Source: Flavobacterium lipolyticum (GTDB lineage: Bacteria; Bacteroidota; Bacteroidia; Flavobacteriales; Flavobacteriaceae). Taken from it: a stretch of 64,000 nt of DNA. Position 1 is the stretch's first letter, and each line of letters begins with the position of its first letter. Of the stretch, positions 1 to 9,682 are shown in pieces. The stretch lies in NCBI RefSeq assembly GCF_020905335.1, contig NZ_JAJJMN010000001.1:186001-250000 (forward strand), written 5' to 3'. A program made the translations under genes and the position numbers. The notes under the pieces were generated by a model. It saw only the letters and a list, made by a program, of their open reading frames with translations. It ran no database searches and was not told the DNA's origin.

Positions 1-2537
1 GATTAGGCTATCTTAATTGTTCTAATAATCAACTAACAAACTTAGACGTAACCCAGAATCCCAATTTATCTTCGATACATTGCTATTTTAATCAATTAAA
101 AACGGTAGATGTTTCTAAAAATACTGAATTGAAATTTTTTCAATGTTACTCTAACCAAATAACAAATCTTGATCTGTCAAAAAATCTAAAATTGATGGAA
201 TTATTTTGTACTTCTAATAGATTAGAAAATTTAGATCTTTCAAATAATATTGGTCTAACCTATTTAAACTGTTCTTCTAATGCGTTAACAACTTTAAATA
301 TGAAGAATGGAAAAAATACGATTATGAGCAATTACAATTTTGATCTTAAAAATAATCCAAAGCTTAGTTGTATTCAGGTTGATAACGCTTCATATTCTAC
401 TATTAATTGGAGCAGCGCAAAAGATGCTACAGCAAATTACTCAAACGAATGCCAGAATGATTTATACACGCTTATTCCTGACAGCAATTTCGAAAACAAA
501 TTGATTAAATTGGGAATTGATTCCGGAACTCCTGACGGAAGAGTATTAACCTCTAGTGTTAACACCGTAACGTCTTTAGATGTCTCCCTAAGCAATATTA
601 CAGACTTGACAGGCCTAGAAGACTTTACCTCTTTGACATCATTAAAATGTCAAGCAAATTATACTTTAAAAGCTCTGGATGTTACAAAAAATATCCATTT
701 AACTACATTGGACTGTAGCAATAATTATCTTATAACAACATTAGATGTATCAAAAAATACGGCTTTAGTTGATTTAAATTGTTATTACAATAAACTGAGC
801 ACTTTAGATGTAAGCTCAAATACAAACTTAACCTCTCTACAATGTGGGTCCAATAAGTTAACAAGCTTAGAGGTTACAAATAATAAAGCCTTAACTAAAC
901 TAACTCTTGGATACAACCAGATTTCAAGTTTAGATGTATCGCAAAATATCCTGTTAGAGTCTTTAGATTGCACCTCAAATCAAATTTCAGACTTAAACAT
1001 CCGTTCGAATACAAAATTAACTGAACTGTGGGCTGGAAACAACCTGTACTCTTCGTTAGATGTTTCAAATAATACTGCTTTGAAATCGCTAATATGTAAT
1101 ACAAATCAATTAACATCAATAGACGTTTCCAAAAATACTGCATTGACAAGATTGTTAGTCTACCAAAATAAGATAGCAAGTATAGACATTTCAAACAATA
1201 CTCTATTAAGCTCTTTTGATTGTGGTACGAATTTAATCACCAATCTTAATGTCTCAAAAAATATAGATTTGCAATTTTTATACTGTGACAAGAATAAATT
1301 AACCACCTTAGATGTCTCTGCAAATACTAAGCTTGGCACATTCGATTGTGCTAACAACCTGCTCACTAACCTGGATGTTTCTAATAACAAAAATTTAAGG
1401 TCGCTTGAATGTGAATCCAACAAACTGGTAAGTCTAAACCTAAAAAATGGTAATAATTATAGGTTTGATCCACTTCCAGGCTCTGATCCTAATTTTATTT
1501 TATATAGAATAGATTTTAGAAACAACCCTGATTTAACTTGTATTCAGGTTGATGATGCTTATTATTCAAACGAGAAATGGTCCACAAGAAAAGATCCAAA
1601 GGCAAAATTTAGCGAAGATTGCAACAATAGTACTTTGATAACAGATTCTAATTTTGAAGATTTTCTTATTGCTGCAGGTATTGACACTGACGGAAAAAAT
1701 GGAAAAGTTGCCACCTCCAGTATTGCTAATATTAAAATTCTGGACATTTCAAATTCAAACATCTCGGATTTAAAAGGAATTGAAAACTTCACCGCTTTAG
1801 AGAAATTTATCTGTAAAGGAAATTTAATTACTACAGTTGACATGTCGAATAACACTCAGTTAAACTATCTGGACGTCTCAAACAATCCGCTGACTAGTAT
1901 TAATGTTTCTAAAAATAAATTATTAAAAGAATTTTATTGTAATGGAATACAAATTATTCTTAAAAAATCGACTTCGACCCCTAGCAGGTTAACAACTTTA
2001 GATCTATCGAACAATACTTTGTTAACAAAATTTAACTGTTCGAACAATCAGCTGTCAAGTCTTGATTTATCAAAAAACACTAATTTAATAGAAGTAAACT
2101 GTTCTAATAACCTTCTAACCGATTTGAATTTACAAAATGGAAACAACGGTATCTTAGTCAACTTAAATTTAAAAAACAATGCTCAGTTAACTTGTATAAA
2201 AGTTGACAATCCTTCTTTCTCAACTGCTACCTGGACAGATGCAAAAGATGAAATCGCAAAATATTCGACAACTTGCCGTACTTTAGAAACAAATGAGCAG
2301 GTTTTTAACCACATCAATATTTATCCAAATCCATCTCAGGGCGAGTTATACATTACAAACGTGTCAGTAACAAAAGCAACGATCTATGATAGTTTGGGTA
2401 AAATTGTAAAAGTAATATCCTTAAAAGCAGATACTCAGGAAAATTACATCGATTTAAAAGGAATAGCCAAAGGAGTTTACTACATCTTTATCGAAAACCC
2501 TGAAGCACACACCGTTAAAAAAATCATCCTTAAATAA
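1..2537 (+). CDS. Leucine-rich-repeat surface protein with T9SS sorting domain, 5' truncated by the window
   Basis: The frame is open from base 3, so the true start lies upstream; a methionine at 129 is internal. The protein is a series of ~21-residue repeats of the form LxxLDVSxNxxLxxLxCxxN. They form blocks closed by a cap with LxCIQVDN and a W...KD stretch (near 360-440, 1530-1600, 2190-2250), and two later blocks open with DSNFE...GID (near 480 and 1645). The C-terminus (about 2300-2534) has the INIYPNPSQG start and KKIILK end of a type A T9SS sorting domain, so the product should cross the outer membrane by type IX secretion and be anchored or released at the surface. Such LRR proteins are usually taken to be adhesins or ligand binders, but the partner cannot be read from sequence. 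A terminator follows directly. LRR and T9SS calls are firm; the role is inference. Confidence 0.9.
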   Translation, partial: LGYLNCSNNQLTNLDVTQNPNLSSIHCYFNQLKTVDVSKNTELKFFQCYSNQITNLDLSKNLKLMELFCTSNRLENLDLSNNIGLTYLNCSSNALTTLNMKNGKNTIMSNYNFDLKNNPKLSCIQVDNASYSTINWSSAKDATANYSNECQNDLYTLIPDSNFENKLIKLGIDSGTPDGRVLTSSVNTVTSLDVSLSNITDLTGLEDFTSLTSLKCQANYTLKALDVTKNIHLTTLDCSNNYLITTLDVSKNTALVDLNCYYNKLSTLDVSSNTNLTSLQCGSNKLTSLEVTNNKALTKLTLGYNQISSLDVSQNILLESLDCTSNQISDLNIRSNTKLTELWAGNNLYSSLDVSNNTALKSLICNTNQLTSIDVSKNTALTRLLVYQNKIASIDISNNTLLSSFDCGTNLITNLNVSKNIDLQFLYCDKNKLTTLDVSANTKLGTFDCANNLLTNLDVSNNKNLRSLECESNKLVSLNLKNGNNYRFDPLPGSDPNFILYRIDFRNNPDLTCIQVDDAYYSNEKWSTRKDPKAKFSEDCNNSTLITDSNFEDFLIAAGIDTDGKNGKVATSSIANIKILDISNSNISDLKGIENFTALEKFICKGNLITTVDMSNNTQLNYLDVSNNPLTSINVSKNKLLKEFYCNGIQIILKKSTSTPSRLTTLDLSNNTLLTKFNCSNNQLSSLDLSKNTNLIEVNCSNNLLTDLNLQNGNNGILVNLNLKNNAQLTCIKVDNPSFSTATWTDAKDEIAKYSTTCRTLETNEQVFNHINIYPNPSQGELYITNVSVTKATIYDSLGKIVKVISLKADTQENYIDLKGIAKGVYYIFIENPEAHTVKKIILK

Positions 2538-2555
2538 GTATTCTCCTATTTCACT

Positions 2556-2593
2556 AAAAAACACATTTTAAAAAATAAAATGTGTTTTTTTTT
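2556..2593 (+). terminator. Rho-independent terminator after the LRR gene
   Basis: Stem AACACATTTTA / TAAAATGTGTT with a short A loop, followed by a run of nine T. It lies 19 bases after the stop codon. Confidence 0.75.
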
Positions 2594-2849
2594 ATCCCAA
2601 ATTAATGATCCATCTTTCGCTACTTTGTTATTAAAAAAAAATAAAATACCAATTAAACTTTATTCTTTTCTATAACTTTTCTCAATATCTGTGTGAAAAG
2701 ATCAAAATCGGCAAGGGTGAAAAGAAATTTTAAAGTATTTTTTAAAATAAATCCTTAAATTCGCAAGCACAAATAACAAAAGAATAAATCGATAAATGAG
2801 TTTCGGAATTAAACTTCATTTTCGATAATAAATACTAAAAACCAAAAAA

Positions 2850-4238
2850 ATGAAATACGACGTTATTGTTTTAGGAAGTGGTCCCGGTGGATATGTAACA
2901 GCTATTAGAGCTTCACAATTAGGCTTTAAAGTAGCGGTAATTGAAAAAGAAAACTTAGGTGGTGTATGTTTAAACTGGGGATGTATCCCAACAAAAGCAT
3001 TATTAAAATCAGCTCAGGTTTTTGATTATCTAAAACATGCTTCTGACTACGGATTGAAAGTTTCTGAGTTCGACAAAGATTTCCCTGCAGTGGTTCAACG
3101 CAGCCGTGGTGTTGCTGAAGGAATGAGCAAAGGAGTTCAATTCTTAATGAAAAAAAACAAAATTGACGTTATTGAAGGTTTTGGAAAACTAAAACCAGGT
3201 AAAAAACTTGACGTTACAGACAAAGACAATAAAGTTACCGAATATAGCGCTGATCATATTATCATCGCAACCGGTGCTCGCTCTCGTGAGTTACCAAACT
3301 TACCACAAGACGGCGTAAAAGTAATTGGTTACCGTCAGGCAATGACCTTACCAACTCAGCCAAAATCTATGATTATTGTAGGTTCAGGAGCAATTGGAGT
3401 TGAATTCGCTCATTTCTACAACTCAATGGGAACAGAAGTTACTATTGTAGAATTTATGCCAAATGTAGTTCCTGTAGAAGACGAAGACATCTCAAAACAA
3501 TTTGAGCGTTCTTTGAAAAAAGCCGGAATTAAAGTAATGACCAACTCATCTGTTGAGCGTATTGACACAACAGGTGCAGGAGTAAAAGCTTTTGTTAAAA
3601 CAGCAAAAGGAGAAGAAGTTCTTGAAGCTGACATTGTACTTTCTGCAGTTGGAATCAAAACTAACATTGAAAACATCGGTTTGGAAGAAGTTGGAATCGC
3701 TGTTGACAGAGATAAAATCCTAGTAAACGCTTACAACGCCACTAATATTCCTGGATACTACGCTATTGGAGACGTTACTCCAGGACAAGCTTTGGCTCAC
3801 GTAGCTTCTGCTGAAGGAATTAACTGTGTAGAAAAAATTGCAGGTTTACACGTAGACCCAATCGATTACGGAAACGTTCCGGGTTGTACTTATGCAACTC
3901 CAGAAATCGCTTCTGTAGGTTTAACTGAAAAACAAGCAAAAGAAAAAGGTTACGAATTAAAAATTGGTAAATTCCCTTTCTCAGCTTCTGGAAAAGCTAA
4001 AGCTGCCGGAACTCCGGACGGATTCGTAAAAGTAATCTTTGATGCGAAATACGGAGAATGGTTAGGATGCCACATGATTGGTGCAGGTGTTACCGATATG
4101 ATTGCAGAAGCAGTTGTAGCCCGTAAACTTGAAACTACAGGTCATGAAATTCTTAAATCGATCCACCCTCACCCAACCATGAGTGAGGCTGTTATGGAAG
4201 CTGTTGCTGATGCTTACGGCGAAGTAATTCACTTGTAA
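2850..4238 (+). CDS. lpdA: Dihydrolipoyl dehydrogenase (E3)
   Basis: 462 aa, the full length of the family. It reoxidises dihydrolipoamide on the E2 subunits of pyruvate and 2-oxoacid dehydrogenase complexes, passing electrons through FAD to NAD+. The N-terminal FAD loop is GSGPGGY (residues 9-15). The redox disulfide is C40 and C45 in GGVCLNWGCIPTKA. A second Rossmann loop, VGSGAIGVEF, lies near residue 180, the FAD-binding GDV near 310, and the C-terminal HPHPT...E signature carries the catalytic His-Glu pair. The gene stands alone between two terminators, without E1 or E2 neighbours, so it probably serves several complexes. A weak -7-like TAAATTCG lies at 2756-2763. Codon use is smoother than in its neighbours, consistent with a well-expressed housekeeping gene. 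Confidence 0.97.
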   Translation: MKYDVIVLGSGPGGYVTAIRASQLGFKVAVIEKENLGGVCLNWGCIPTKALLKSAQVFDYLKHASDYGLKVSEFDKDFPAVVQRSRGVAEGMSKGVQFLMKKNKIDVIEGFGKLKPGKKLDVTDKDNKVTEYSADHIIIATGARSRELPNLPQDGVKVIGYRQAMTLPTQPKSMIIVGSGAIGVEFAHFYNSMGTEVTIVEFMPNVVPVEDEDISKQFERSLKKAGIKVMTNSSVERIDTTGAGVKAFVKTAKGEEVLEADIVLSAVGIKTNIENIGLEEVGIAVDRDKILVNAYNATNIPGYYAIGDVTPGQALAHVASAEGINCVEKIAGLHVDPIDYGNVPGCTYATPEIASVGLTEKQAKEKGYELKIGKFPFSASGKAKAAGTPDGFVKVIFDAKYGEWLGCHMIGAGVTDMIAEAVVARKLETTGHEILKSIHPHPTMSEAVMEAVADAYGEVIHL

Positions 4239-4296
4239 AAATATACAATGTAAAGATGTAATGTCTATACAGAGTTATATATAATTTTCAATTTAT

Positions 4297-4331
4297 AAAA
4301 TCCGATTTGCTTAAAGTAAATCGGATTTTTT
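4297..4331 (+). terminator. Terminator after lpdA
   Basis: Stem AAATCCGATTT / AAATCGGATTT followed by six T. The stem core CCGATTTG recurs in the terminators at 5405, 8838 and 9683. Confidence 0.75.
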
Positions 4332-4416
4332 ATGAAAATGAATTCCTTCATCTTAATAACCTATTCTAAACTTGTAGTAAAAACTTAGTTTTTTTTTATA
4401 AAACACCCATTTATTT

Positions 4417-5397
4417 ATGAATTCAATATACCATTTAGATACTCTTCAAGAACTCAAAGAATATCTAGAAAAACAAGATCAAAAATTATTAAGAGAAGAA
4501 TTAATTAATGAGTTTTTAAAATTTGCGGAATATAAGAATGCAAGTGATTGGAACAATGCAGTAAAAATTTGTGAAAGCCTTGCCATAGTTGGATGGGGGA
4601 AACATGAACCATTACAAGCGGTAAAAGGAATGTTTTTTAATGGAAATCCAGAAACCTGTTTCATAAACAAATTTCGTGAACCAAGATTTGTGGATGCAAT
4701 ATGGTCTAAAAGAAAAGATGGCTTTACAATGGAAAAAGGTAGAACTTCTTATTTTGAAAGCCCAATGTTATCTGAAAAAAAAACCATTTTAAACGAATAT
4801 TATATTCAAGAAGATATACAAGATTTGGCTTTAGCCAATCAACGAAACTGGATTCCTAAAAACCCTATTTTGATTACACGGACAATTAGTAATTGCTATG
4901 AAAATTCTAAATCGGTCATTGAGAGCATAGATAAAGAACTTCAGCCGGAATTAGATTTAAAAATGAAACCTGAAAAATATGGTACAGCCATAAATCAAAT
5001 AGTATTTTCATGCTCTTATAGCTTTTATGATAATAATTCGTGTAAAACAAATTATATAATCGCTGATGAAAGTTTGAAATTAAAACAAAAAGATTTTTAT
5101 CCGGAACTACTCAAAATATTTTCAAAACAAGAAATCGAAAGCAACGGGTATTTCCTAAGAAATCGATATGAATATGGTAATTTTAATTCTCAAAAAGGGA
5201 AGATAGTAAATGAAATAAATTTCGAAAAAGAATTAAGTGATTTGAGTTATATCAAACAAAAACAGGCCATAGCCAAACATATTTTGATTTCTTTAAATGC
5301 AACAATTGAAAAGCTTAAGAAGAAAAAAATCAGTTATGATTTTGAAAGCATGCAAAATGATTTTTTAGAAATTCTAACAAAATGGAAATTAAGTTAA
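4417..5397 (+). CDS. Hypothetical protein, 326 aa
   Basis: I do not recognise this protein. It has no signal peptide and no clear membrane segment, and reads as a soluble, Lys/Glu/Asn-rich cytoplasmic protein. The N-terminus is helical (LQELKEYLEKQDQKLL); a more conserved-looking core around residues 40-100 contains AIVGWGKHEPLQAVKG and GNPETCFINKF; the C-terminus is again helical and lysine-rich. The start at 4417 follows an A/T-rich leader with no competing upstream ATG. It is monocistronic: the lpdA terminator lies upstream and a decayed copy of the same hairpin follows. The AT-rich codon use is a little stronger than in lpdA, which could mean accessory origin, but this is weak evidence. 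Confidence 0.7.
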   Translation: MNSIYHLDTLQELKEYLEKQDQKLLREELINEFLKFAEYKNASDWNNAVKICESLAIVGWGKHEPLQAVKGMFFNGNPETCFINKFREPRFVDAIWSKRKDGFTMEKGRTSYFESPMLSEKKTILNEYYIQEDIQDLALANQRNWIPKNPILITRTISNCYENSKSVIESIDKELQPELDLKMKPEKYGTAINQIVFSCSYSFYDNNSCKTNYIIADESLKLKQKDFYPELLKIFSKQEIESNGYFLRNRYEYGNFNSQKGKIVNEINFEKELSDLSYIKQKQAIAKHILISLNATIEKLKKKKISYDFESMQNDFLEILTKWKLS

Positions 5398-5404
5398 ACT
5401 TTAT

Positions 5405-5434
5405 AAAATCCGATTTGCGAAAGTAGATCGGATT
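5405..5434 (+). terminator. Decayed terminator hairpin
   Basis: Stem AATCCGATTT / AGATCGGATTT, the same core as the hairpin at 4297, but the T run is interrupted (GATTTGCTTCG), so termination may be weak. Confidence 0.45.
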
Positions 5435-5449
5435 TGCTTCGTCTATTCG

Positions 5450-5590
5450 TTGTCCTTTTGATCGAAGGGAGACTCAGGCGATAATGAATAGGAGAAGCAA
5501 ATTGCACTCCTAATATCTACAACCATCCGGACTTTACCAGGCGTAATTTCTTGCTTGATTTTGCCTTTCAGTCGAAAGGACAATACAGAG
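5450..5590. repeat. Degenerate dispersed repeat between two genes
   Basis: Contains CGAAGGGAGACTC near the left end and TTTCAGTCGAAAGGACAATA near the right, resembling the arms of the inverted-repeat elements at 10389-10492 and 47622-47743. No gene is supported here. Confidence 0.4.
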
Positions 5591-5691
5591 TCCTAAAATT
5601 TAACAAACGAAAAAATGTTAAAAACTTGACAAAAAAAAGCATTGTAGTCGTCTTATAATTCTTATTTTTATTACTTATAAATAAGAGATTC

Positions 5692-6645
5692 ATGACATTA
5701 CCTTTCATAGAAATAATAGAAGCCACTACCAGTGATCCTAATTTGCTAATGTGGAAATTTGCTGATGAAGACAAAGAAATCAAAAACGGCGCAAAACTAA
5801 CCGTCCGAGAAAGTCAACAGGTCATGCTTTTAAATGAAGGTCAGCTTGCGGATGTTTATTTACCCGGACTTCACACTTTGTCTACAGAAAACATTCCTGT
5901 CCTAAGCAAACTCAAAGGCTGGAAATACGGATTTGAAAGTCCGTTTAAAGTCGATGTTTACTTTTTCAATACGCATCAGTTTATCAATAACAAATGGGGA
6001 ACTCCTGCCCCAATTCTCCTAAACGATCCTCAATTTGGACAAATCAGGATACGGGCTTTTGGAAGTTTTGATATTAAAATTACAGATGTTGCCAAATTCT
6101 TTCGCCAATATGCCGGAACTTACAAGCAGCTTACCATTTTCGAACTGCAAAATCAATTAAGAGATTTTGTCGCTCCAAAATTTGGTGAAGTTTTAGCAAA
6201 CGAAAACATAACTGTTACGGATGTTGCCGGAAACATAACGCAATTGGGCAAAAAAATAGAGCCTTATCTCAAACCCTATTTCGAGCAATTTGGAATTGAG
6301 CTGACTCAGTTCGTTATTACCAGCGTAACCTTACCGGAAGAAGTAACAGCACATTACGACAAAATCACCAACATGAATATGGTAACCGATATGGATAAAT
6401 TTACCAAATTCAATACCGCAACTGCCATCGGCGATAAGGGAACAGCACTTCACGAGGCAACGCAAAATGCTTTAAGCATGGGGATTCTTTTAAATCAACT
6501 ACAGCAGAATAAAGAGACTTCAAAAGAAGAAATAAAAGACGATCTAACCTCAAAACTTCAAAAACTAAAATCTTTGTTTGATGCCGGTTTAATTGATGAA
6601 GAGGAATTTAAATCGAAGAAAACAGAATTACTAAGTCAGTTATAA
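5692..6645 (+). CDS. SPFH (band 7) protein with C-terminal SHOCT motif, YdjI-like
   Basis: 317 aa. Residues ~20-230 have the SPFH/band-7 layout seen in the virion-core-protein-like group (YdjI of Bacillus subtilis): an N-terminal stretch MWKFADEDKEIKNGAKLTVRESQQ, then VFF-type strands, and FELQNQLRDFVAPKFGEVL before a long amphipathic region. Residues ~288-315 (LKSLFDAGLIDEEEFKSKK) are a SHOCT motif, a short helical hairpin often found at the C-terminus of such proteins. SPFH proteins form oligomeric scaffolds on membranes. It has no strong transmembrane helix, so membrane contact is probably peripheral. The stop overlaps the next start (TAATG), a sign of translational coupling. It heads the 5692-8819 group. 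Confidence 0.88.
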   Translation: MTLPFIEIIEATTSDPNLLMWKFADEDKEIKNGAKLTVRESQQVMLLNEGQLADVYLPGLHTLSTENIPVLSKLKGWKYGFESPFKVDVYFFNTHQFINNKWGTPAPILLNDPQFGQIRIRAFGSFDIKITDVAKFFRQYAGTYKQLTIFELQNQLRDFVAPKFGEVLANENITVTDVAGNITQLGKKIEPYLKPYFEQFGIELTQFVITSVTLPEEVTAHYDKITNMNMVTDMDKFTKFNTATAIGDKGTALHEATQNALSMGILLNQLQQNKETSKEEIKDDLTSKLQKLKSLFDAGLIDEEEFKSKKTELLSQL

Positions 6646-6887
6646 TGGAAGAGAAAAAAGTAAATTCATTTTTGAGCAGGCTCAAAGAAAAGGCACAAAA
6701 ACAAACGAATTATGGCGGAGAAACAGAAATGACTGAAGCCAAGATGAATGCTAAAGACTGTCCAAATTGTGGCGCAGGAAGAGCCAAACAAGACGGACTA
6801 ACACATTGTGCCTACTGCGGATTTGAGTTTTTGAGTGTAAATCTCACAGATGGCGTTTACCTTAAAAAAGAAGACAATTCAATTTAA
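6645..6887 (+). CDS. Small zinc-ribbon protein
   Basis: 80 aa. Two Cys pairs, C39/C42 (CPNCG) and C55/C58 (CAYCG), form a rubredoxin-like zinc ribbon after a basic, helical N-terminus. Its start overlaps the stop of the SPFH gene by one base, so the two are translated together. Zinc ribbons adjacent or fused to SPFH proteins are known in YdjI-type loci. It probably acts as a protein-protein adaptor for the SPFH protein; there is no catalytic motif. Confidence 0.85.
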   Translation: MEEKKVNSFLSRLKEKAQKQTNYGGETEMTEAKMNAKDCPNCGAGRAKQDGLTHCAYCGFEFLSVNLTDGVYLKKEDNSI

Positions 6888-6899
6888 ACCTTTAAAGTA

Positions 6900-7832
6900 A
6901 TGTTCGGATTATTTAATAAACAAAAAGACGAAGCTCTTCCGGAATGGTATTCGGAGCTTCAGCAATCACAGGAAAGATGGTTTAACTTTTTAGAAAAACT
7001 GGAAGCCAAACTGGAAGAATTTGCAACTGCCGCAATTCCGGAATTGAAAGAGATTCTTCAAAGTGATGATGATTTATACAAAAGAGCTTTTCACAGAGTA
7101 TATTCCGGTGTAAATGGTCAATTATCCAATATCAGAGAAAAAGCGAGAGATACTTATGAAGAAAAAATTATCGACGTTTACAATCATTACAATTCCCAGA
7201 TTTCTGTTTTAAGCAAACATCACAATTTAGTATCAGATTTCAGAAGCGTCTGTTCTGATCGTCATAATGACTTTGAAGATCAATACGAATATTGGAGAAC
7301 CCAAATCGAAAAAACACAGGAGCGTGATCTTGAAATTGAGTACCAAAAAATACTGGACGAATTTGAAGCAATCAAAAATAAATTCAACTGCACACAATGT
7401 GGAGGAAATATTGAGATCGAAAAAATCTTTTTAATCGAAACTTATATTCAGTGTCCGTATTGCAATACCCAAAACACGTTTGCTCCCAGCACACAGGCCA
7501 GAAATCTGCAAAATATTGCCAGAGGTCTGGCAGAGCAAAGAACAGCACATCTGTACAAAGCTTTTGAAATCGAAAATAACAAAGAGCGTGAATTATACCA
7601 TCAGCGTCATGAATTGAGTTTGAGTAAAATTCACGAATCTGATAAAAAAGTACTGAGTCAGATTCTGGCAAAAATGGAGGAACTTGAAGAACAAAGACAG
7701 TTTGTGATTCAAAATGCCCCAAAACTGCATCAGGCCTATTTGCGTGCCATGTATGACGAATGGAATAAAATCACGCCCGATTTGAAAGAACACAACGAAA
7801 AAATGTATCAAAACCAATTACAATATTTATAA
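6900..7832 (+). CDS. Coiled-coil protein with central zinc ribbon
   Basis: 310 aa. Long charged helices flank one zinc ribbon: C164/C167 (CTQCGG) and about C185/C188 (CPYCNTQ). The first half is heptad-like (YSELQQSQERWFNFLEKLE), and the second (LSQILAKMEELEEQRQFV) suggests another coiled coil. It lies 12 bases after the small zinc-ribbon gene and shares its direction. There is no membrane segment. By position it could be the structural or adaptor component of the SPFH module; similarity to PspA is only in being coiled-coil and I do not claim homology. Confidence 0.82.
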   Translation: MFGLFNKQKDEALPEWYSELQQSQERWFNFLEKLEAKLEEFATAAIPELKEILQSDDDLYKRAFHRVYSGVNGQLSNIREKARDTYEEKIIDVYNHYNSQISVLSKHHNLVSDFRSVCSDRHNDFEDQYEYWRTQIEKTQERDLEIEYQKILDEFEAIKNKFNCTQCGGNIEIEKIFLIETYIQCPYCNTQNTFAPSTQARNLQNIARGLAEQRTAHLYKAFEIENNKERELYHQRHELSLSKIHESDKKVLSQILAKMEELEEQRQFVIQNAPKLHQAYLRAMYDEWNKITPDLKEHNEKMYQNQLQYL

Positions 7833-7859
7833 TTTATTAACCCCTAAACAAACGGAAAA

Positions 7860-8819
7860 ATGTTTAAAAAACTTTTTGGAGCCTTAACCGGAGACAACAA
7901 ACAGGAAAATCAAAATTATGAAACTCAAACTTCAAACAATAATTATGAAAATGATTATGAAGATAACGATCAGGAAACAGAATATGATCCCGAAACTTTA
8001 CACGGCACACATTATTCTGTAGAAGATTTCGACAATGAAGTAGCAGAAAGATCTGAAGCATGGATCACAGACGAACGCGCAAGTGGAGAAAATCTTGACG
8101 AAAAAGACGTTCAAAATATCTACTTTAATTACAGAAGAGAAGTATATAAGGAATGGAACAACTGTGATTCAGATCAGATGATTCGTTTTGAGCACGCCAA
8201 TTCTTTAAAATACAGCGGAGTTCAGGTTTCAGGATTTGTAAAAGTAGAGGACAACAATCCGTTTTTGGAGCCCGTACATGGAGTAGATTTAAGAACTTAT
8301 ACTGCAATGTGTCTTAAAATAAGCGCCGGGATAGATTATCTTGAAGTATGCAAAGCAATGGGATTTGAACCGGCAGTTTGGGAAGAACTAAATACGATCT
8401 GGCCACAGCGTATGGGTGAAGATACTTCGTTTACGGTTACTACTTTATTTGGTCAATATTATGCCGAAAATGTAACCGTACCACAATTAGAGAATCTGAA
8501 AGCCGAAACTTCAGAAGAAGGAGCCGCTAATCTTGAAAAAATCAGAACAGATCGTTACTTCTACGAAGAACTTGCCGGAGCCAGACAGGCAGCTTATGAA
8601 TACGGAATTGATGGTGCTCAGTGGATTCTGGAAAACTTCGGAATTAATTTAGCGGATTTCCAATCTGTTGCCATGCAATGGATGACCGAGCAAAATCAAA
8701 ACTGGAACTCTGAAGACATTAACGAATTCTTCAATTACCAACAGGAAAAACAAAAAGAGTATGCCGCTAAATTTGCCGCAGAACAAGGTGGAAACATCGC
8801 AGACGATATCAATTTCTAA
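7860..8819 (+). CDS. Acidic hypothetical protein of the SPFH locus
   Basis: 319 aa. The N-terminus MFKKLFGALTG is followed by a low-complexity Asn/Glu/Asp-rich linker (about residues 14-50) and then a folded, strongly acidic domain with several Trp (AWITDERASGENLDEKD, YKEWNNCD, QWILENFGINL). The MFKKLFG / MFGLF starts of this protein and its upstream neighbour are similar. I recall related proteins under a DUF number (possibly DUF6620), not verified here. It lies 27 bases after the coiled-coil gene and ends in a strong terminator, closing the 5692-8819 transcription unit. Confidence 0.78.
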   Translation: MFKKLFGALTGDNKQENQNYETQTSNNNYENDYEDNDQETEYDPETLHGTHYSVEDFDNEVAERSEAWITDERASGENLDEKDVQNIYFNYRREVYKEWNNCDSDQMIRFEHANSLKYSGVQVSGFVKVEDNNPFLEPVHGVDLRTYTAMCLKISAGIDYLEVCKAMGFEPAVWEELNTIWPQRMGEDTSFTVTTLFGQYYAENVTVPQLENLKAETSEEGAANLEKIRTDRYFYEELAGARQAAYEYGIDGAQWILENFGINLADFQSVAMQWMTEQNQNWNSEDINEFFNYQQEKQKEYAAKFAAEQGGNIADDINF

Positions 8820-8837
8820 ATTGACCTTTTTTGATGA

Positions 8838-8872
8838 TAAAAAAACCGATTTGCAAAACAAATCGGTTTTTT
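8838..8872 (+). terminator. Terminator closing the SPFH unit
   Basis: Stem AAAACCGATTTG / CAAATCGGTTTT with a CAAAA loop and a T run. Confidence 0.8.
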
Positions 8873-8923
8873 ATTCGTTTTAAAATTTCTTAAAATTCTT
8901 TAAAAGCTATAAAATAATACCTA

Positions 8924-9670
8924 ATGGAAAACACACCTACCTTCTTTGCCGACGGAGAAAATCCAAAAATGATCGAAGCCTATCAAAAAGCACAAGAAAC
9001 CTTTAAATATTTTTGGAGAGAATTATCCTGGGAATACCGCCGAATTGTTCCGGGACTTGACGTTGCCTGCGTAAAACTAGCCTTTACTCAGGAAATTGAT
9101 GGTGAAACTGTAGTCGAACACATGTGGATCAACGATATCAATTTTGACGGTGATACCATTTACGGCATCTTAGTAAATCAGCCTAACGATTTAACCAATG
9201 TTAACAATGGCGACGAAGTACAAATTCCCGTAAATCAAATAAGCGATTGGCTATATGCGTCTCAGGGTAAAACCTACGGAGCCTTTACAATACATGCGAT
9301 GCGTTCAGAAATGAGTGAAGAGGAAAGAGAAGATCATGATGAAGCCTGGGGCTTAGAATTTGGAGATTACAACGATATTCTGGTTGTTTCAGATCAAAAA
9401 GAAAAACCTGAAAACCTCATAGAACACCCAATGAGCAAAAACATAAAAGAAAGCCTTATTGATTTTGTCAAAAATAATCCCGAAGAACTTAGCGCGACAG
9501 ATGAACTTGGTTATACTTTTTTACATCGCGAAACCATTGCAGGAAATAAAACCTCTGTTGAAGTTTTACTGGAATCGGGAGCAGACACAAAAGTTAAGAC
9601 CAACAATGGCAAGACCGCCCTTGACTTTGCAAAACAACTAAACTGGGAACATTTAATTCCTTTGTTGTAG
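8924..9670 (+). CDS. DUF2314 protein with C-terminal ankyrin repeats
   Basis: 248 aa. Residues ~15-110 match the DUF2314 pattern (KAQETFKYFWRELSWE, KLAFTQE, EHMWINDINFDGD, ISDWLY). After an acidic linker, residues ~165-248 hold two ankyrin repeats (DELGYTFLHRETIAGN, VEVLLESGADTKVKTNNGKTA). No catalytic site is known for DUF2314. Ankyrin repeats imply a protein partner, possibly in the SPFH group just upstream. Its own terminators on both sides make it a separate transcript that may still be co-regulated. Confidence 0.85.
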   Translation: MENTPTFFADGENPKMIEAYQKAQETFKYFWRELSWEYRRIVPGLDVACVKLAFTQEIDGETVVEHMWINDINFDGDTIYGILVNQPNDLTNVNNGDEVQIPVNQISDWLYASQGKTYGAFTIHAMRSEMSEEEREDHDEAWGLEFGDYNDILVVSDQKEKPENLIEHPMSKNIKESLIDFVKNNPEELSATDELGYTFLHRETIAGNKTSVEVLLESGADTKVKTNNGKTALDFAKQLNWEHLIPLL

Positions 9671-9682
9671 TTTTTAGTATCT

